NCBI GenBank assembly: GCA_023412495.1
Contig: JAEYNP010000090.1
Location: forward strand, 1-39,833
Direction of reading: 5' to 3'
DNA length: 39,833 nucleotides
Origin: Pseudomonadota bacterium
GTDB taxonomy: Bacteria > Desulfobacterota > Desulfobulbia > Desulfobulbales > Desulfocapsaceae
The notes beneath the pieces are model-generated. The model did no database searches. It was given only the letters and a program-made list of their open reading frames with translations, and was not told where the DNA came from. Shown one piece after another: positions 1 to 10,070 of the stretch; within the stretch, counting starts at the first letter, position 1, and each line of letters begins with the position of its first letter. A program made the translations under genes and the position numbers.

Positions 1-76
1 GCGAGCCCCTGGCTCTGTTGGGGTTTGGCTTGCTGGGCCGATGCACCCGGCGCAGGTCGCGTGTATTCTTCTTCAT
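1..76 (-). CDS. Partial small minus-strand gene, unknown function
   Basis: An ATG at 76 reads leftwards out of the window, giving about 25 residues that are rich in Lys, Arg, Asn and Pro (it begins MKKNTRDLRR). An AAGGAG Shine-Dalgarno sequence lies about five bases upstream of the ATG, which is the main support for a real start. It follows the minus-strand gene ending at 101 with a 24-bp gap, so the two probably form one transcript. I do not recognise the product and most of the gene lies outside the window. Confidence 0.45.
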   Translation of the reverse strand, partial: MKKNTRDLRRVHRPSKPNPNRARGS

Positions 77-100
77 CACTGCTCCTTGTGGTTTGACTGC

Positions 101-427
101 CTACTGGCGCAGTTCGTTGCCGTTCCCTGCGGGTTCGCCAGGCCCTGCGTTAATCCAGGGAATCCACGGCTCGTCGTCGGGGCCGGCCATGGCCGCAACG
201 GATTGCCCATCAGCCGTTTCAATGCGCACAATCTGCCCAACAAGCCCAGCAAGGGTGTAGACCCCAAGCATGTTCATTACGCCTGGTAGGTGTTCAAGCT
301 CAGCCAGGAACATTGCCGTACGCCCTTCCCACCGCTTCCCGGCCATTTCCACGTCCACCACAATCCAGCAGCCCTGATCGTCCCCTTCCACCGTTACGCC
401 TTGAATGTAGCCAAAGCATCGTAGCAT
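101..427 (-). CDS. Small hypothetical protein, 108 aa
   Basis: This is a 108-residue acidic protein of unknown function. The start is well supported: a strong AAAGGAGG ribosome-binding site ends five bases before the ATG on the minus strand. I see no signal peptide, membrane segment or catalytic motif that I recognise. The mixed beta-type sequence (GCWIVVDVEM, then AGLVGQIVRI) suggests a compact domain. It is divergent from galE, which starts at 822, and is probably not part of the glycan locus, so the boundary of the island may lie between the two. Overlapping frames on the other strand have no comparable ribosome-binding site. Confidence 0.65.
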   Translation of the reverse strand: MLRCFGYIQGVTVEGDDQGCWIVVDVEMAGKRWEGRTAMFLAELEHLPGVMNMLGVYTLAGLVGQIVRIETADGQSVAAMAGPDDEPWIPWINAGPGEPAGNGNELRQ

Positions 428-821
428 AAGGCCCTCCTTTCATCTTGGGCAAAGCGTATGCAGTGAGATGCCTAATGTCCACGAGAAGATGTTTAAATTC
501 GAGCTGTTGAGATAAAAACAAGACTAAAGTTCTAGGACTTGCCAGCGCCTGCGTCTGTCCAGTCCTGAGCCGTGGCCTTGGACCAAACGTAGTGCGCAAT
601 CAGTTGCGAGATGGGCAGGCGGCGCTGCTTGGGGACACCGTCGCGTACATGGTGGGTGGTTGGGCGTATCGTGTGTAGTACTGCTCAAGCCAGTTCATCC
701 TTCCAATACCAGCTTAACCCTTGACCGCCCCATGGACCGCCTGTAATTGCTTGCTGCGGTTGTTCCCATTTCATATCTGAACTTGGTCCACTATCCATCG
801 GCAACCCGAAGCGAATAGGGC
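428..821. other. 394-bp divergent intergenic region, possible gene remnant
   Basis: This gap separates the leftward small genes from the rightward galE operon and should hold promoters for both directions. I could not pick a convincing -35/-10 pair by eye. On the minus strand, roughly 690 down to a stop at 532, there is an open stretch of about 50 codons that reads like genuine protein (it contains PKQRRLPISQLIAHYVW). It lacks a plausible start codon, so it may be the tail of a decayed gene. No RNA gene or long repeat was seen. Confidence 0.35.
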
Positions 822-1808
822 ATGTCCAATATTCTTGTCACCGGCGGTGCCGGCTACATCGGCTCACACACCTCACTGGCGTTAACTCAGGCCGGCTATG
901 AGGTGGTGGTCGCCGACAATCTCTCCACCGGAGTGCGCGAGGCGGTCCTACCTCCCGTCCGCCTCGTGGAAGGAGACCTGCGTGACGCCGGGTTTGTGCG
1001 CGACCTCCTGCGCCGGGAGCGCGTGGATGGCATCATCCACTTCGCGGCAAGCATCGTGGTGCCCGAGTCCGTGGAGAAGCCGCTTGCTTATTACAGAAAT
1101 AACGTGGGCTGCACCCTGAACCTCGTAGAGTCGGCCGTTGCCGAAGGCGTGAAGCACTTCATCTTCTCTTCCACGGCGGCAGTCTACGGCATGCCTAAAG
1201 AAAGGCCCATCACTGAAGAGATACAGACCAGCCCAATAAATCCTTACGGCCGCACAAAGCTTGCAGATGAGTGGATCATCCGCGACACCACGGCTGCGCA
1301 CCCAGACCTAAAGCACACAATCCTGCGCTACTTCAATGTGGCCGGAGCCGACCCTCTGGGCCGACTGGGACAGAACACGCCTGACGCGACCCACCTCATC
1401 AAGGTCGCTTGCCAAGCAGCCCTTGGAATGCGCAATGAGCTGACCATTTTCGGCGATGACTACCCTACACCGGACGGGACCTGCGTCCGCGATTACATTC
1501 ATGTATCCGATCTGGCTGATATCCATGTCCAGGCGCTTCGGCGGCTAGAGCAGGGCGGCGAGTCCGGTGTTTTCAACTGCGGGTACGGCCGAGGCTACAG
1601 CGTGGCCGAGGTCATCAAGGTGGTCAAGGAAGTCAGCGGAACTGATTTTGCAGTTCGCATGGGTTCACGGCGCGCTGGAGACCCGGATGATCTGGTGGCT
1701 GACACCGCGCGCATGCGCGCTGAACTTGCCTGGACTCCAGCCTATTGCGACCTCCACGGTATTGTTCGATCATCCCTGGAATGGGAGCGCAGATTGATGC
1801 AGCGATAG
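822..1808 (+). CDS. galE: UDP-glucose 4-epimerase (GalE)
   Basis: This extended short-chain dehydrogenase/reductase interconverts UDP-Glc and UDP-Gal (related enzymes also act on UDP-GlcNAc/GalNAc) in the cytoplasm, using bound NAD. The Rossmann motif VTGGAGYIGSH is at residues 6-16. The catalytic triad is visible as SST at 116-118, Tyr142 in NPYGRTK and Lys146. At 328 aa it has the usual family length. The ATG at 822 gives the canonical N-terminus, although the upstream AATAGGG is only a weak ribosome-binding site. It is the first gene of the plus-strand locus and would supply Gal or GalNAc donors for the GT6 and other transferases downstream. GalNAc-donor use cannot be decided from the sequence alone. 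Confidence 0.92.
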   Translation: MSNILVTGGAGYIGSHTSLALTQAGYEVVVADNLSTGVREAVLPPVRLVEGDLRDAGFVRDLLRRERVDGIIHFAASIVVPESVEKPLAYYRNNVGCTLNLVESAVAEGVKHFIFSSTAAVYGMPKERPITEEIQTSPINPYGRTKLADEWIIRDTTAAHPDLKHTILRYFNVAGADPLGRLGQNTPDATHLIKVACQAALGMRNELTIFGDDYPTPDGTCVRDYIHVSDLADIHVQALRRLEQGGESGVFNCGYGRGYSVAEVIKVVKEVSGTDFAVRMGSRRAGDPDDLVADTARMRAELAWTPAYCDLHGIVRSSLEWERRLMQR

Positions 1809-1870
1809 CCGACCTCGGCACTGCTGGGCTCTATCGTTAGTTGTCCACTAATTGAGGAATTCAAGATCGG

Positions 1871-3289
1871 ATGCTCATACCAGTCATTCTCTCCGGCGGC
1901 TCCGGGACGCGCCTGTGGCCGCTGTCGAGGACGCTCTACCCCAAGCAGTTCCTGCCGCTGGCCGGCAAACTGACCATGTTCCAGCAGACCGTGGCCCGCG
2001 CCATGGCCGTGCCGGGCGCCACGGCTCCGGTCATCCTGTGTAACGAGGAGCACCGCTTCCTGGTGGCCGAGCAGTTACGCCAGATGGGTGTGACCCCTGC
2101 GGCCATCGTGCTTGAGCCCGTGGGCAGGAACACCGCGCCAGCAGCGGCGGTCGCGGCGCTGCACGCAGTTAGTGTCGCGGACGACTCCATGACCATGGTT
2201 CTGCCCGCAGACCACGTCATCTCTGATGAGGTCGCCTTCGCCAGCGCCGTGTCCAAAGGCATTCCGGCCGCCAGGGACGGCCGGCTGATCACCTTTGGCA
2301 TCCTGCCCGCGCACCCCGAGACGGGCTACGGCTACATCCGCATGGGCCAGGCGCTTGGCCTGGACGGCGTGCGCGAAGTCGCGGCCTTCAAGGAAAAGCC
2401 CGACTTAAAGACGGCCAAAATCTACCTGGACTCGGGCGAGTACGTCTGGAACAGCGGCATCTTTCTCTTCCAGGCCAAGAGCTATCTGGACGAGCTTGGC
2501 AAGCACTCGCCGGCCATCGTGAGCTCCTGCCGCGCAGCCCTTGATCTGGCCCGCCGCGACATGGATTTCACCCGTCTGGACAAGGAGGCCTTTAAGGCCT
2601 GCCTGGACGATTCCATCGACTACGCGGTCATGGAGAAGACGGACAAGGCCGCGGTGGTGTCCATGGACGCCGGCTGGAGCGACGTGGGCTCGTGGAAGGC
2701 GCTGTGGGAGATCGGCAGCCGGGACGCAAGCGGCAACGTGCTGGCCGGAGACGCCCTGACGCATGACACCAAGGACACCTACGTGCGCGCCGGGGGCCGC
2801 CTGGTGGCCACGGTGGGTGTTTCCGACCTGGTCATCGTCGAGACCACCGACGCGGTGCTCGTGGCCGCCAAGGACCGCGTGCAGGACGTCAAAAAGATCG
2901 TGGACGCGCTCAAGAAGTCGGGCAGAAGCGAAGCGACAATCCACCGCAAGGTCTATCGGCCTTGGGGCTCCTACGAGGGCATCGACCTTGGCTCGGGCTT
3001 TCAGGTCAAGCGCATAACGGTCAATCCAGGCTCGACATTGTCCCTGCAGATGCACCACCACCGGGCCGAGCACTGGATCGTTGTGCGCGGCACGGCCAAG
3101 ATTACCAGAGGCAGCGAGACGCTCCTGCTCTCCGAGGACCAGTCGACCTACATCCCGCTTGGCACCACGCACCGCCTGAACAATCCGGGCAAGATTCCGC
3201 TCGAACTCATCGAGGTGCAGACCGGCAGCTACCTGGGCGAGGACGACATCGTGCGCATGGAAGACGTCTACGGACGGGACAAGAACTAG
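1871..3289 (+). CDS. manC: Bifunctional mannose-1-P guanylyltransferase / mannose-6-P isomerase
   Basis: This type II PMI/GMP enzyme makes mannose-6-P from fructose-6-P and GDP-mannose from mannose-1-P plus GTP, the entry to GDP-fucose and GDP-perosamine. The N-terminal pyrophosphorylase signature [12 protein letters not shown] lies at residues 9-20, followed by YPKQF at 23-27. The C-terminal cupin isomerase domain starts near residue 364 (PWGSYEGID) and carries a His-rich metal site (MHHHRAEHW) near 395-402. At 472 aa it is full length for the bifunctional form. It lies 62 bp after galE and 7 bp before gmd, so it is clearly co-transcribed with gmd. No phosphomannomutase is present in the window, so that step must be encoded elsewhere. 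Confidence 0.95.
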   Translation: MLIPVILSGGSGTRLWPLSRTLYPKQFLPLAGKLTMFQQTVARAMAVPGATAPVILCNEEHRFLVAEQLRQMGVTPAAIVLEPVGRNTAPAAAVAALHAVSVADDSMTMVLPADHVISDEVAFASAVSKGIPAARDGRLITFGILPAHPETGYGYIRMGQALGLDGVREVAAFKEKPDLKTAKIYLDSGEYVWNSGIFLFQAKSYLDELGKHSPAIVSSCRAALDLARRDMDFTRLDKEAFKACLDDSIDYAVMEKTDKAAVVSMDAGWSDVGSWKALWEIGSRDASGNVLAGDALTHDTKDTYVRAGGRLVATVGVSDLVIVETTDAVLVAAKDRVQDVKKIVDALKKSGRSEATIHRKVYRPWGSYEGIDLGSGFQVKRITVNPGSTLSLQMHHHRAEHWIVVRGTAKITRGSETLLLSEDQSTYIPLGTTHRLNNPGKIPLELIEVQTGSYLGEDDIVRMEDVYGRDKN

Positions 3290-3296
3290 AAACATT

Positions 3297-4451
3297 ATGC
3301 AAAATAGAAAAGCATTCATTACGGGAATAACGGGTCAGGACGGGGCCTACCTGGCCGAGCTGCTGCTCGCCAAGGGCTACGAGGTGCACGGTTTAAAGCG
3401 CCGCTCCTCGCTGTTCAACACGGACCGTATCGACCACCTCTACCAGGACCCGCACGTGGAGAGCCGCCGGCTCATCCTGCACTACGGGGATTTGACCGAC
3501 TCGACGAACCTCATCCGCGTGATGCAGGAGGTCCAGCCGGACGAGCTCTACAACCTGGCGGCCCAGAGCCACGTGAAGGTCTCCTTCGAAAGCCCGGAGT
3601 ACACGGCCAACTCCGACGCGCTCGGCACGCTTCGGCTGCTCGAGGCCATGCGCATCCTGGGCCTCGACAAGCAGACCCGCTTCTACCAGGCCTCCACGTC
3701 CGAGTTGTACGGGCTTGTGCAGGAAACGCCCCAGACCGAGAAGACGCCCTTTTATCCGCGCTCGCCGTATGCCGTGGCCAAGCTGTACGGCTACTGGATC
3801 ACGGTCAACTACCGCGAAGCCTACGGCATGTACGCCTGCAACGGCATCCTGTTCAACCACGAGTCGCCCATGCGCGGCGAGACCTTCGTCACGCGCAAGA
3901 TCACCCGCGCGCTTTCGCGCATCGTGCTTGGGCTGCAGGACAAATTGTTCCTCGGCAACATGAACGCCAAGCGCGACTGGGGCCACGCCAAGGATTACGT
4001 GGAGATGCAGTGGCTCATGCTGCAGCAGGACACGCCCGACGACTATGTCATCGCCACCGGCCGGCAGTTCTCGGTCAGGCAGTTCGTGACCATCGCCGCG
4101 GCCGAGCTTGGCATCGAGCTCGACTGGCGCGGCAAGGGGCTGGAAGAAACCGGCGTGGTGGCCGGCTTCGATGAGGCGCTTCTGCGCGAGAAGCTGAACG
4201 GCTCCTGCCAGGTGCACGCGAATTTTGTGCCCGGCACGGAGCTCGTGGCCGTGGACCCGCGCTACTTCAGGCCCACGGAAGTCGAGTCGCTCTTGGGCGA
4301 CGCGTCCAAGGCAAGGACCAAGCTCGGCTGGACTCCCAAGATCAGCTTCGAGGACATGGTGCGCGAGATGGTCCGCGAGGACCTGGATCTGGCCGCGCGC
4401 GACGAGGTCTGCAAGCGCGAGGGCTTCAAGGTCTACGACTACCACGAGTAG
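3297..4451 (+). CDS. gmd: GDP-mannose 4,6-dehydratase
   Basis: This enzyme converts GDP-D-mannose to GDP-4-keto-6-deoxy-D-mannose, the branch point to GDP-L-fucose and GDP-perosamine. The N-terminal nucleotide-binding motif [11 protein letters not shown] is at residues 9-19. The catalytic YxxxK is YAVAK, with Tyr158 and Lys162. The Gmd-specific segment [15 protein letters not shown], which follows GILF, is present. The length of 384 aa is slightly over the typical 345-375. The gene sits 7 bp after manC and 9 bp before fcl, the standard GDP-fucose operon order. Confidence 0.96.
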   Translation: MQNRKAFITGITGQDGAYLAELLLAKGYEVHGLKRRSSLFNTDRIDHLYQDPHVESRRLILHYGDLTDSTNLIRVMQEVQPDELYNLAAQSHVKVSFESPEYTANSDALGTLRLLEAMRILGLDKQTRFYQASTSELYGLVQETPQTEKTPFYPRSPYAVAKLYGYWITVNYREAYGMYACNGILFNHESPMRGETFVTRKITRALSRIVLGLQDKLFLGNMNAKRDWGHAKDYVEMQWLMLQQDTPDDYVIATGRQFSVRQFVTIAAAELGIELDWRGKGLEETGVVAGFDEALLREKLNGSCQVHANFVPGTELVAVDPRYFRPTEVESLLGDASKARTKLGWTPKISFEDMVREMVREDLDLAARDEVCKREGFKVYDYHE

Positions 4452-4460
4452 GGGGCTAAA

Positions 4461-5468
4461 GTGGACAAGGGCAGCAGCATCTATATTGCCGGCCACCGGG
4501 GCCTGGTGGGCTCGGCCATCGCGCGCCGGCTGCACGCCTTGGGTTTTGCCAACATCCTTACGCGCACGCACAAGGAGCTGGACCTCTTGGAGCAGGCGGC
4601 CGTGCGCCGCTTCTTCGAGATTGAAAAGCCCGAGTACGTGTTCCTGGCCGCGGCCAAGGTCGGCGGCATCCACGCCAATGACAGCTACCCGGCCGAGTTC
4701 ATCCGCGACAACCTGCTGATCCAGACCAACGTCATCGACGCAGCCTGGAAAAGCGGAGTCAAGAAGCTGTGTTTCCTGGGCTCCTCGTGCATCTACCCCA
4801 AGCTCGCGCCCCAGCCAATGAAGGAAGAGCACCTGCTGACCGGGCCGCTCGAGCCCACCAACGAGTGGTACGCGATCGCCAAGATCGCGGGCATCAAGAT
4901 GTGCCAGGCCTACCGCCGCCAGTACGGCTTCTCCGCCATCTCGCTCATGCCAACAAACCTCTACGGCCCGGGGGACAACTTCGATCTTGCCAACTCGCAC
5001 GTGTTGCCCGCGCTTTTGCGCAAGTTCCACGAGGCCAAGGAGAGTGGTGCGCCCGAGGTCGTGGTGTGGGGCACGGGCAAGCCCAGGCGCGAATTCCTGC
5101 ACGTGGACGACATGGCCGACGCCTGCGTGCACCTCATGCAGGTCTATGACGGCGAAGAGATCGTCAATGTGGGCGTGGGTCAGGACGTGACGATTGCCGA
5201 GCTGGCCGAGCACGTGCGCCGGGCCGTGGGTTTTGAGGGACGGGTCGTGTTCGACACATCCATGCCCGACGGCACGCCAAGAAAGCTGCTGGACGTGACA
5301 AAGCTCACCGCAACCGGCTGGCAAGCCAAGATCCCTCTGGATGAAGGCATCCGCCAGACCTATTCCTGGTACTTGGAGAATGTGGCCATAGTTTCCGATG
5401 GTTCGCCTGCGGACGTGTTGCTTGCCTACAAAAAGGCCTTACACGAAAGTGGTCGTGAGATATCGTAA
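4461..5468 (+). CDS. fcl: GDP-L-fucose synthase (epimerase/reductase)
   Basis: This bifunctional 3,5-epimerase/4-reductase turns GDP-4-keto-6-deoxymannose into GDP-L-fucose with NADPH. The Rossmann motif [14 protein letters not shown] is near the N-terminus. The catalytic Ser108 lies in SSCIYP, and Tyr137/Lys141 lie in [11 protein letters not shown]. The start is a GTG at 4461, 9 bp after the gmd stop. At 335 aa it is slightly longer than the usual 310-320, mostly from a C-terminal tail after the conserved core. The donor it produces is used by the GT11 enzymes at 27894 and 30457. Confidence 0.95.
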   Translation: MDKGSSIYIAGHRGLVGSAIARRLHALGFANILTRTHKELDLLEQAAVRRFFEIEKPEYVFLAAAKVGGIHANDSYPAEFIRDNLLIQTNVIDAAWKSGVKKLCFLGSSCIYPKLAPQPMKEEHLLTGPLEPTNEWYAIAKIAGIKMCQAYRRQYGFSAISLMPTNLYGPGDNFDLANSHVLPALLRKFHEAKESGAPEVVVWGTGKPRREFLHVDDMADACVHLMQVYDGEEIVNVGVGQDVTIAELAEHVRRAVGFEGRVVFDTSMPDGTPRKLLDVTKLTATGWQAKIPLDEGIRQTYSWYLENVAIVSDGSPADVLLAYKKALHESGREIS

Positions 5469-5484
5469 TTTGTTACACTAGTGA

Positions 5485-6486
<1,002 letters not shown>

Positions 6487-6496
6487 TGAGGCATGG

Positions 6497-7651
6497 ATGA
6501 GCAACGATACATACCTCCCTTATGGCAGACAGGAGATCTCCGAACAGGATATCTCCGCAGTGTGCGAAGTACTGCGGTCCAGTTGGCTGACCACTGGTCC
6601 AGTTGTGGAGCAATTTGAGGAGGCTGTCTGTAGGGCAACCGGGGCTGAACACGGTATTGCAGTCTGCAATGGCACGGCCGCCTTGCACGCAGCCATGGCA
6701 GCCCTTGAGTTATCGCCTGGAGACGAGGTAATCGTGCCGTCCATGACCTTTGCTGCCACGGCGAACTGCATCCTGTATCAAGGAGGAACACCGGTCTTCG
6801 CCGATGTGGATCCTGATACACTTCTCCTTGATCCCGCCGCATCAGAGGCGGCCATCACTCCGCGCACAAAAGCCATTATTGGTGTGGACTATGCCGGACA
6901 GCCGTGTGACTGGGCTGCGCTACGCGCCATAGCCAATCGCCACGGCCTTGCCCTGGTCGCAGACAGTTGTCATGCAATTGGCGCTGAATACCGAGGAAAG
7001 AAGGTAGGTACGCTAGCCGACATCACGCTATTTAGTTTTCATCCGGTAAAGCACATAACGACCGGAGAGGGCGGCATGGCGGTGACAGATGATGAGGCTA
7101 TGGCACGGCGCATGCGAGTGTTTCGCAATCATGGCATCACAACGGATCATCGTCAGAGGGAAAAGAGTTCTGCTTGGTTCTATGAGATGACCTCTCTTGG
7201 CTATAACTATCGCTTAACGGATATACAGTGTGCTTTGGGCCTCTCTCAACTCAGGTCCTTGCCAGATTGGATACAGCGGCGCAATTCCATAGCTGCCCTC
7301 TACGATGATGCTTTTGTCGGAAAAGGCATTCAGCCTCTGGCCAGACAAGTAGATGTTCTTCACGCTTATCATCTGTATGTTGTGCGCCTGCCCGGGGTCA
7401 TTCGTGATAGAGTTTTTCAGCATATGCGCAATGCGCACATTGGTGTCAACGTACATTATATTCCTGTGCACTTGCACCCGTATTATCGAGAGAGACTGGG
7501 CACGCGCGAAGGGATGTGTCCTAATGCTGAAGCAGCATACCATGACATCCTTAGTCTGCCCATGTTCCCAGCTCTTACCGATGCGGACATTGCTCGTGTG
7601 GCGGGAACACTCTCAGACTATGTATTTGAAACACTTGAGAGGAAATTATGA
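6497..7651 (+). CDS. pseC: UDP-4-amino-4,6-dideoxy-L-AltNAc transaminase, PseC
   Basis: This PLP-dependent DegT/DnrJ/EryC1 aminotransferase adds the 4-amino group (C7 of the final nonulosonate) to the PseB product. The PLP lysine is Lys185 in HPVKHITTGEGG, matching the PseC-specific motif. At 384 aa counted from the ATG at 6497 it is of usual size. I chose 6497 because GAGG lies just upstream and the protein then begins SNDTYLPYGRQ, as PseC proteins do. An in-frame ATG at 6479 would overlap pseB. The gene directly follows pseB and overlaps the next gene by 4 bp. Confidence 0.92.
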   Translation: MSNDTYLPYGRQEISEQDISAVCEVLRSSWLTTGPVVEQFEEAVCRATGAEHGIAVCNGTAALHAAMAALELSPGDEVIVPSMTFAATANCILYQGGTPVFADVDPDTLLLDPAASEAAITPRTKAIIGVDYAGQPCDWAALRAIANRHGLALVADSCHAIGAEYRGKKVGTLADITLFSFHPVKHITTGEGGMAVTDDEAMARRMRVFRNHGITTDHRQREKSSAWFYEMTSLGYNYRLTDIQCALGLSQLRSLPDWIQRRNSIAALYDDAFVGKGIQPLARQVDVLHAYHLYVVRLPGVIRDRVFQHMRNAHIGVNVHYIPVHLHPYYRERLGTREGMCPNAEAAYHDILSLPMFPALTDADIARVAGTLSDYVFETLERKL

Positions 7652-8277
7652 CCTATAAGACCGAGCAGGAATCATTCTGGGCCAGTGAGTTCGGTAGCGA
7701 GTACGTGAACCGTAACCAAGTGACGGAAGCCCTGCATAGCACGGGACTAGCCTTTTGGACAAAGGTGCTTGCACTTACAAACTCTAGACCAGCGTCATTC
7801 CTTGAGCTTGGTGCTAATATCGGACGCAACTTGCGTGCGCTGCATGATATATTCGGTAGCCTTGCCCGACTGGACGCAGTTGAGATAAATCCTGACGCAG
7901 CGGCATGTCTGCGCCAGTGGGGTAAAGCCTCGGTACACGAGACCTCAATGCTCGAGTTCGACTCGCAAGATCAGTGGGATTTCGTTTTCACAAGCGGGGT
8001 ACTCATCCACATCAATCCCGCGTCTTTGCCTGACATATATAGACGCATGCATCGCCTGTCCCGCAGATACATCATGGTCAATGAGTACTACAACCCCACA
8101 CCTGTCGAAGTTCCATACAGGGGACATGCACAGCGTTTATTCAAGCGAGATTTTGCCGGGGAGTTGATGGAGATGTTCCCCGACCTCTCTGTGCGCGGCT
8201 ACGGCTTTTTCTGGCGGCGCGATCCTATTTTTCCTGGGGGCGATGACTGCACTTGGTTTTTGCTTGAAAAACGATAG
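7648..8277 (+). CDS. Pseudaminic acid biosynthesis-associated methylase
   Basis: This 209-aa class I SAM-dependent methyltransferase has motif I FLELGANIGRN at residues 51-61, then DAVEINPDA as motif II. The sequence layout matches the small methylase family repeatedly found inside pse operons (described as pseudaminic acid biosynthesis-associated methylase). Its exact substrate is not established, but modification of a Pse intermediate or the finished sugar is the natural inference. ATG overlaps the pseC stop by 4 bp (translational coupling), and pseF starts 12 bp after its stop. Confidence 0.8.
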   Translation: MTYKTEQESFWASEFGSEYVNRNQVTEALHSTGLAFWTKVLALTNSRPASFLELGANIGRNLRALHDIFGSLARLDAVEINPDAAACLRQWGKASVHETSMLEFDSQDQWDFVFTSGVLIHINPASLPDIYRRMHRLSRRYIMVNEYYNPTPVEVPYRGHAQRLFKRDFAGELMEMFPDLSVRGYGFFWRRDPIFPGGDDCTWFLLEKR

Positions 8278-8289
8278 GGGTTATTCTTC

Positions 8290-8985
8290 ATGCGCCGTGT
8301 TGCGATTATACCGGCCCGTGGCGGCTCCAAGCGTTTGCCGCGCAAGAACATAGTCAACTTCCACGGCAAGCCGATTATTGCCTACACTATAGAGGCAGGT
8401 CTTTCCAGCGGGCTGTTCGAGCAGGTCATCGTTTCGACGGAGGATGAGGAGATTGCCCAGGTGGCAGCGGTTTACGGAGCGGAAGTCGCGATGCGGCCTC
8501 ATCATCTCGCTACTGACACCGTCGGTACTGTAGATGTTTGTCTAGATCTCCTTGGAAGTCTAGAAACTCGCGGCCTTAAGTATGATGTCCTGTGCTGCTT
8601 ATACGCAACTGCCCCGTTGCGTACGGCAGATGACATCGCAGGAACAGTGCGTCTTCTGGACAGTGGCGAGGTCGATTTCGCTTTTGCCGTGACGGATTAC
8701 CCTGTATCGCCTTACCAGGCTTTAATTGCTGGCAAGAGTGGCTACTTGGACCCGGCCTGGCCTCTTTTAGTTCATCTTAAAAGTCAGGAACTTCCGACGC
8801 CTCTTGTCGGCAACGGAAGCACCTATGCGGCGCGCGTGAACGCCTTCCGCAGAGAGCGCAGCTTCTATGGGCCTCATCTCAAAGGCTACATGATGCCGCG
8901 CATGCGATCCGTGGACATAGACACGGCTGAAGACCTGACAATGGCCCTTTGGCTCGCCAAATGGCCGGGCACTTGCAAGGAATAA
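8290..8985 (+). CDS. pseF: Pseudaminic acid cytidylyltransferase, PseF
   Basis: It activates pseudaminic acid with CTP to give CMP-Pse, the glycosyltransferase donor. The NeuA-type nucleotide-binding signature IPARGGSKRLPRKN is at residues 7-20. The protein is 231 aa, short like PseF rather than the longer sialic-acid NeuA proteins. It is the only CMP-sugar synthetase in the window although two NeuB-family synthases are present, so it may serve both products, or the second synthase may have a different role. It lies 12 bp after the methylase and 3 bp before the next gene. Confidence 0.88.
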   Translation: MRRVAIIPARGGSKRLPRKNIVNFHGKPIIAYTIEAGLSSGLFEQVIVSTEDEEIAQVAAVYGAEVAMRPHHLATDTVGTVDVCLDLLGSLETRGLKYDVLCCLYATAPLRTADDIAGTVRLLDSGEVDFAFAVTDYPVSPYQALIAGKSGYLDPAWPLLVHLKSQELPTPLVGNGSTYAARVNAFRRERSFYGPHLKGYMMPRMRSVDIDTAEDLTMALWLAKWPGTCKE

Positions 8986-8988
8986 CCC

Positions 8989-10065
8989 ATGAGCATGGAA
9001 CTTCGTCTTGGCGTCCGCTCAGTAGGCGGGAATAATCCTCTATATGTCGTTTTTGAGGCAGGCCCTACACATAGTGGTCTAGCCACGGCCATTCAGCTCG
9101 TGGATGTCGCCGCCGCTGCCGGTGCTGATGCAGTAAAATTTCAAATTGTCGATGCGGAACGTCTTATTCCCGACCCGAATGTGCTGTTCACCTATGAGGT
9201 GCTTCTTGATCGGGCCACTGGCACGCGGGAGACGGTGCGCGAATCTCTGCAGGCCATACTGAAGAGGCGGGAACTCACGAGGCAAGAATGGCGTGAACTT
9301 GCGGCCTACGCCCACAGCAAAGGGATCGCCTTTTTTGCCACGGCCACAGATGAAGATGCAATGCAACTCCTGGCTGATATTGGTGCCGATACTATCAAGA
9401 TTGCTTCGGGAGATATCAACTACCACCAGTTCCTACAGCGAGCGACGCAGTATCCGTGGACTGTGCAGATCGATAACGGCTCCTCCACTCTCGGTGAAAT
9501 CGAGGAAGCTGTGCGCGTGCTTGAGGAGTCAGGTTGCCGTAAAATCATCATCAACCATTGTCCCTCGGGCTATCCGGCGCACCTGGAAAGCATACACCTG
9601 AGAGTCATAGGAACTCTGCGGCAGATGTTTCCCTATCCTGTGGCTTTTTCCGACCACACACCTGGCGCAGATATGGATATCGCTGCCCTTGCCCTTGGTG
9701 CGGCAATGATCGAAAAAACCATAACCCTTGACCGTACTATACGCAGCCCCGAGCATATCATGTCTTTGGAGCCTCATGAGGCCGCTGGTTTTGTGCAGAC
9801 GCTAAGAGACATGGAGATAGCCCTTGGCAGCCCTCGGCGAAGTATGGGGGATGAGGAACGCAAGAGACGCCTGGTTGCGCGGCGAAGTGTGATTCTTACC
9901 ACGCAGGCTCGTAAGGGGCAAAAGCTCGAAGATCTCGCCGTATCTTTCCAAAGGCCTGGTGACGGCCTTGCACCCGATCTTTTTGCCAAGCTTGGTGCAT
10001 GCAGAGTGCGCGCCGATCTGCCTGCCGGGCACAAGTTGCGTCTAACCGATCTCGATAGCGAGTGA
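8989..10065 (+). CDS. Divergent NeuB-family synthase
   Basis: This 358-aa protein has the NeuB (sialic acid/nonulosonate synthase) TIM-barrel fold plus a C-terminal SAF/antifreeze-like domain (about residues 290-355, including a PAGHKLRLTDL segment). AGADAVKFQ is present. The first metal-site motif SDHT is retained (His223). The second, normally EKHFT, is EKTIT here, with Thr244 in place of the metal-binding His. The usual N-terminal EIGxNHxG is EAGPTHSG. It should therefore not be called a standard NeuB or PseI, and the true PseI is at 14254. It sits between pseF and the hisH-like gene. It may act on a related nonulosonate or a modified precursor. Confidence 0.75.
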   Translation: MSMELRLGVRSVGGNNPLYVVFEAGPTHSGLATAIQLVDVAAAAGADAVKFQIVDAERLIPDPNVLFTYEVLLDRATGTRETVRESLQAILKRRELTRQEWRELAAYAHSKGIAFFATATDEDAMQLLADIGADTIKIASGDINYHQFLQRATQYPWTVQIDNGSSTLGEIEEAVRVLEESGCRKIIINHCPSGYPAHLESIHLRVIGTLRQMFPYPVAFSDHTPGADMDIAALALGAAMIEKTITLDRTIRSPEHIMSLEPHEAAGFVQTLRDMEIALGSPRRSMGDEERKRRLVARRSVILTTQARKGQKLEDLAVSFQRPGDGLAPDLFAKLGACRVRADLPAGHKLRLTDLDSE

Positions 10066-10070
10066 GTGTT

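Noticed and set aside
2405..3319. A 304-codon minus-strand open frame
   Set aside because: It is a shadow of manC and lacks a ribosome-binding site or domain.
3393..5324. A 643-codon open frame on the minus strand
   Set aside because: It lies wholly opposite gmd and fcl, which have complete family motifs. Long antisense frames are expected in GC-rich coding DNA, and its sequence is low-complexity His/Val/Leu-rich without any domain.
8290..10065. Sialic acid (Neu5Ac) synthesis by neuA and neuB
   Set aside because: The cytidylyltransferase is PseF-sized and no NeuC-type 2-epimerase is present. PseB, PseC and PseG-PseH define a pseudaminic route.
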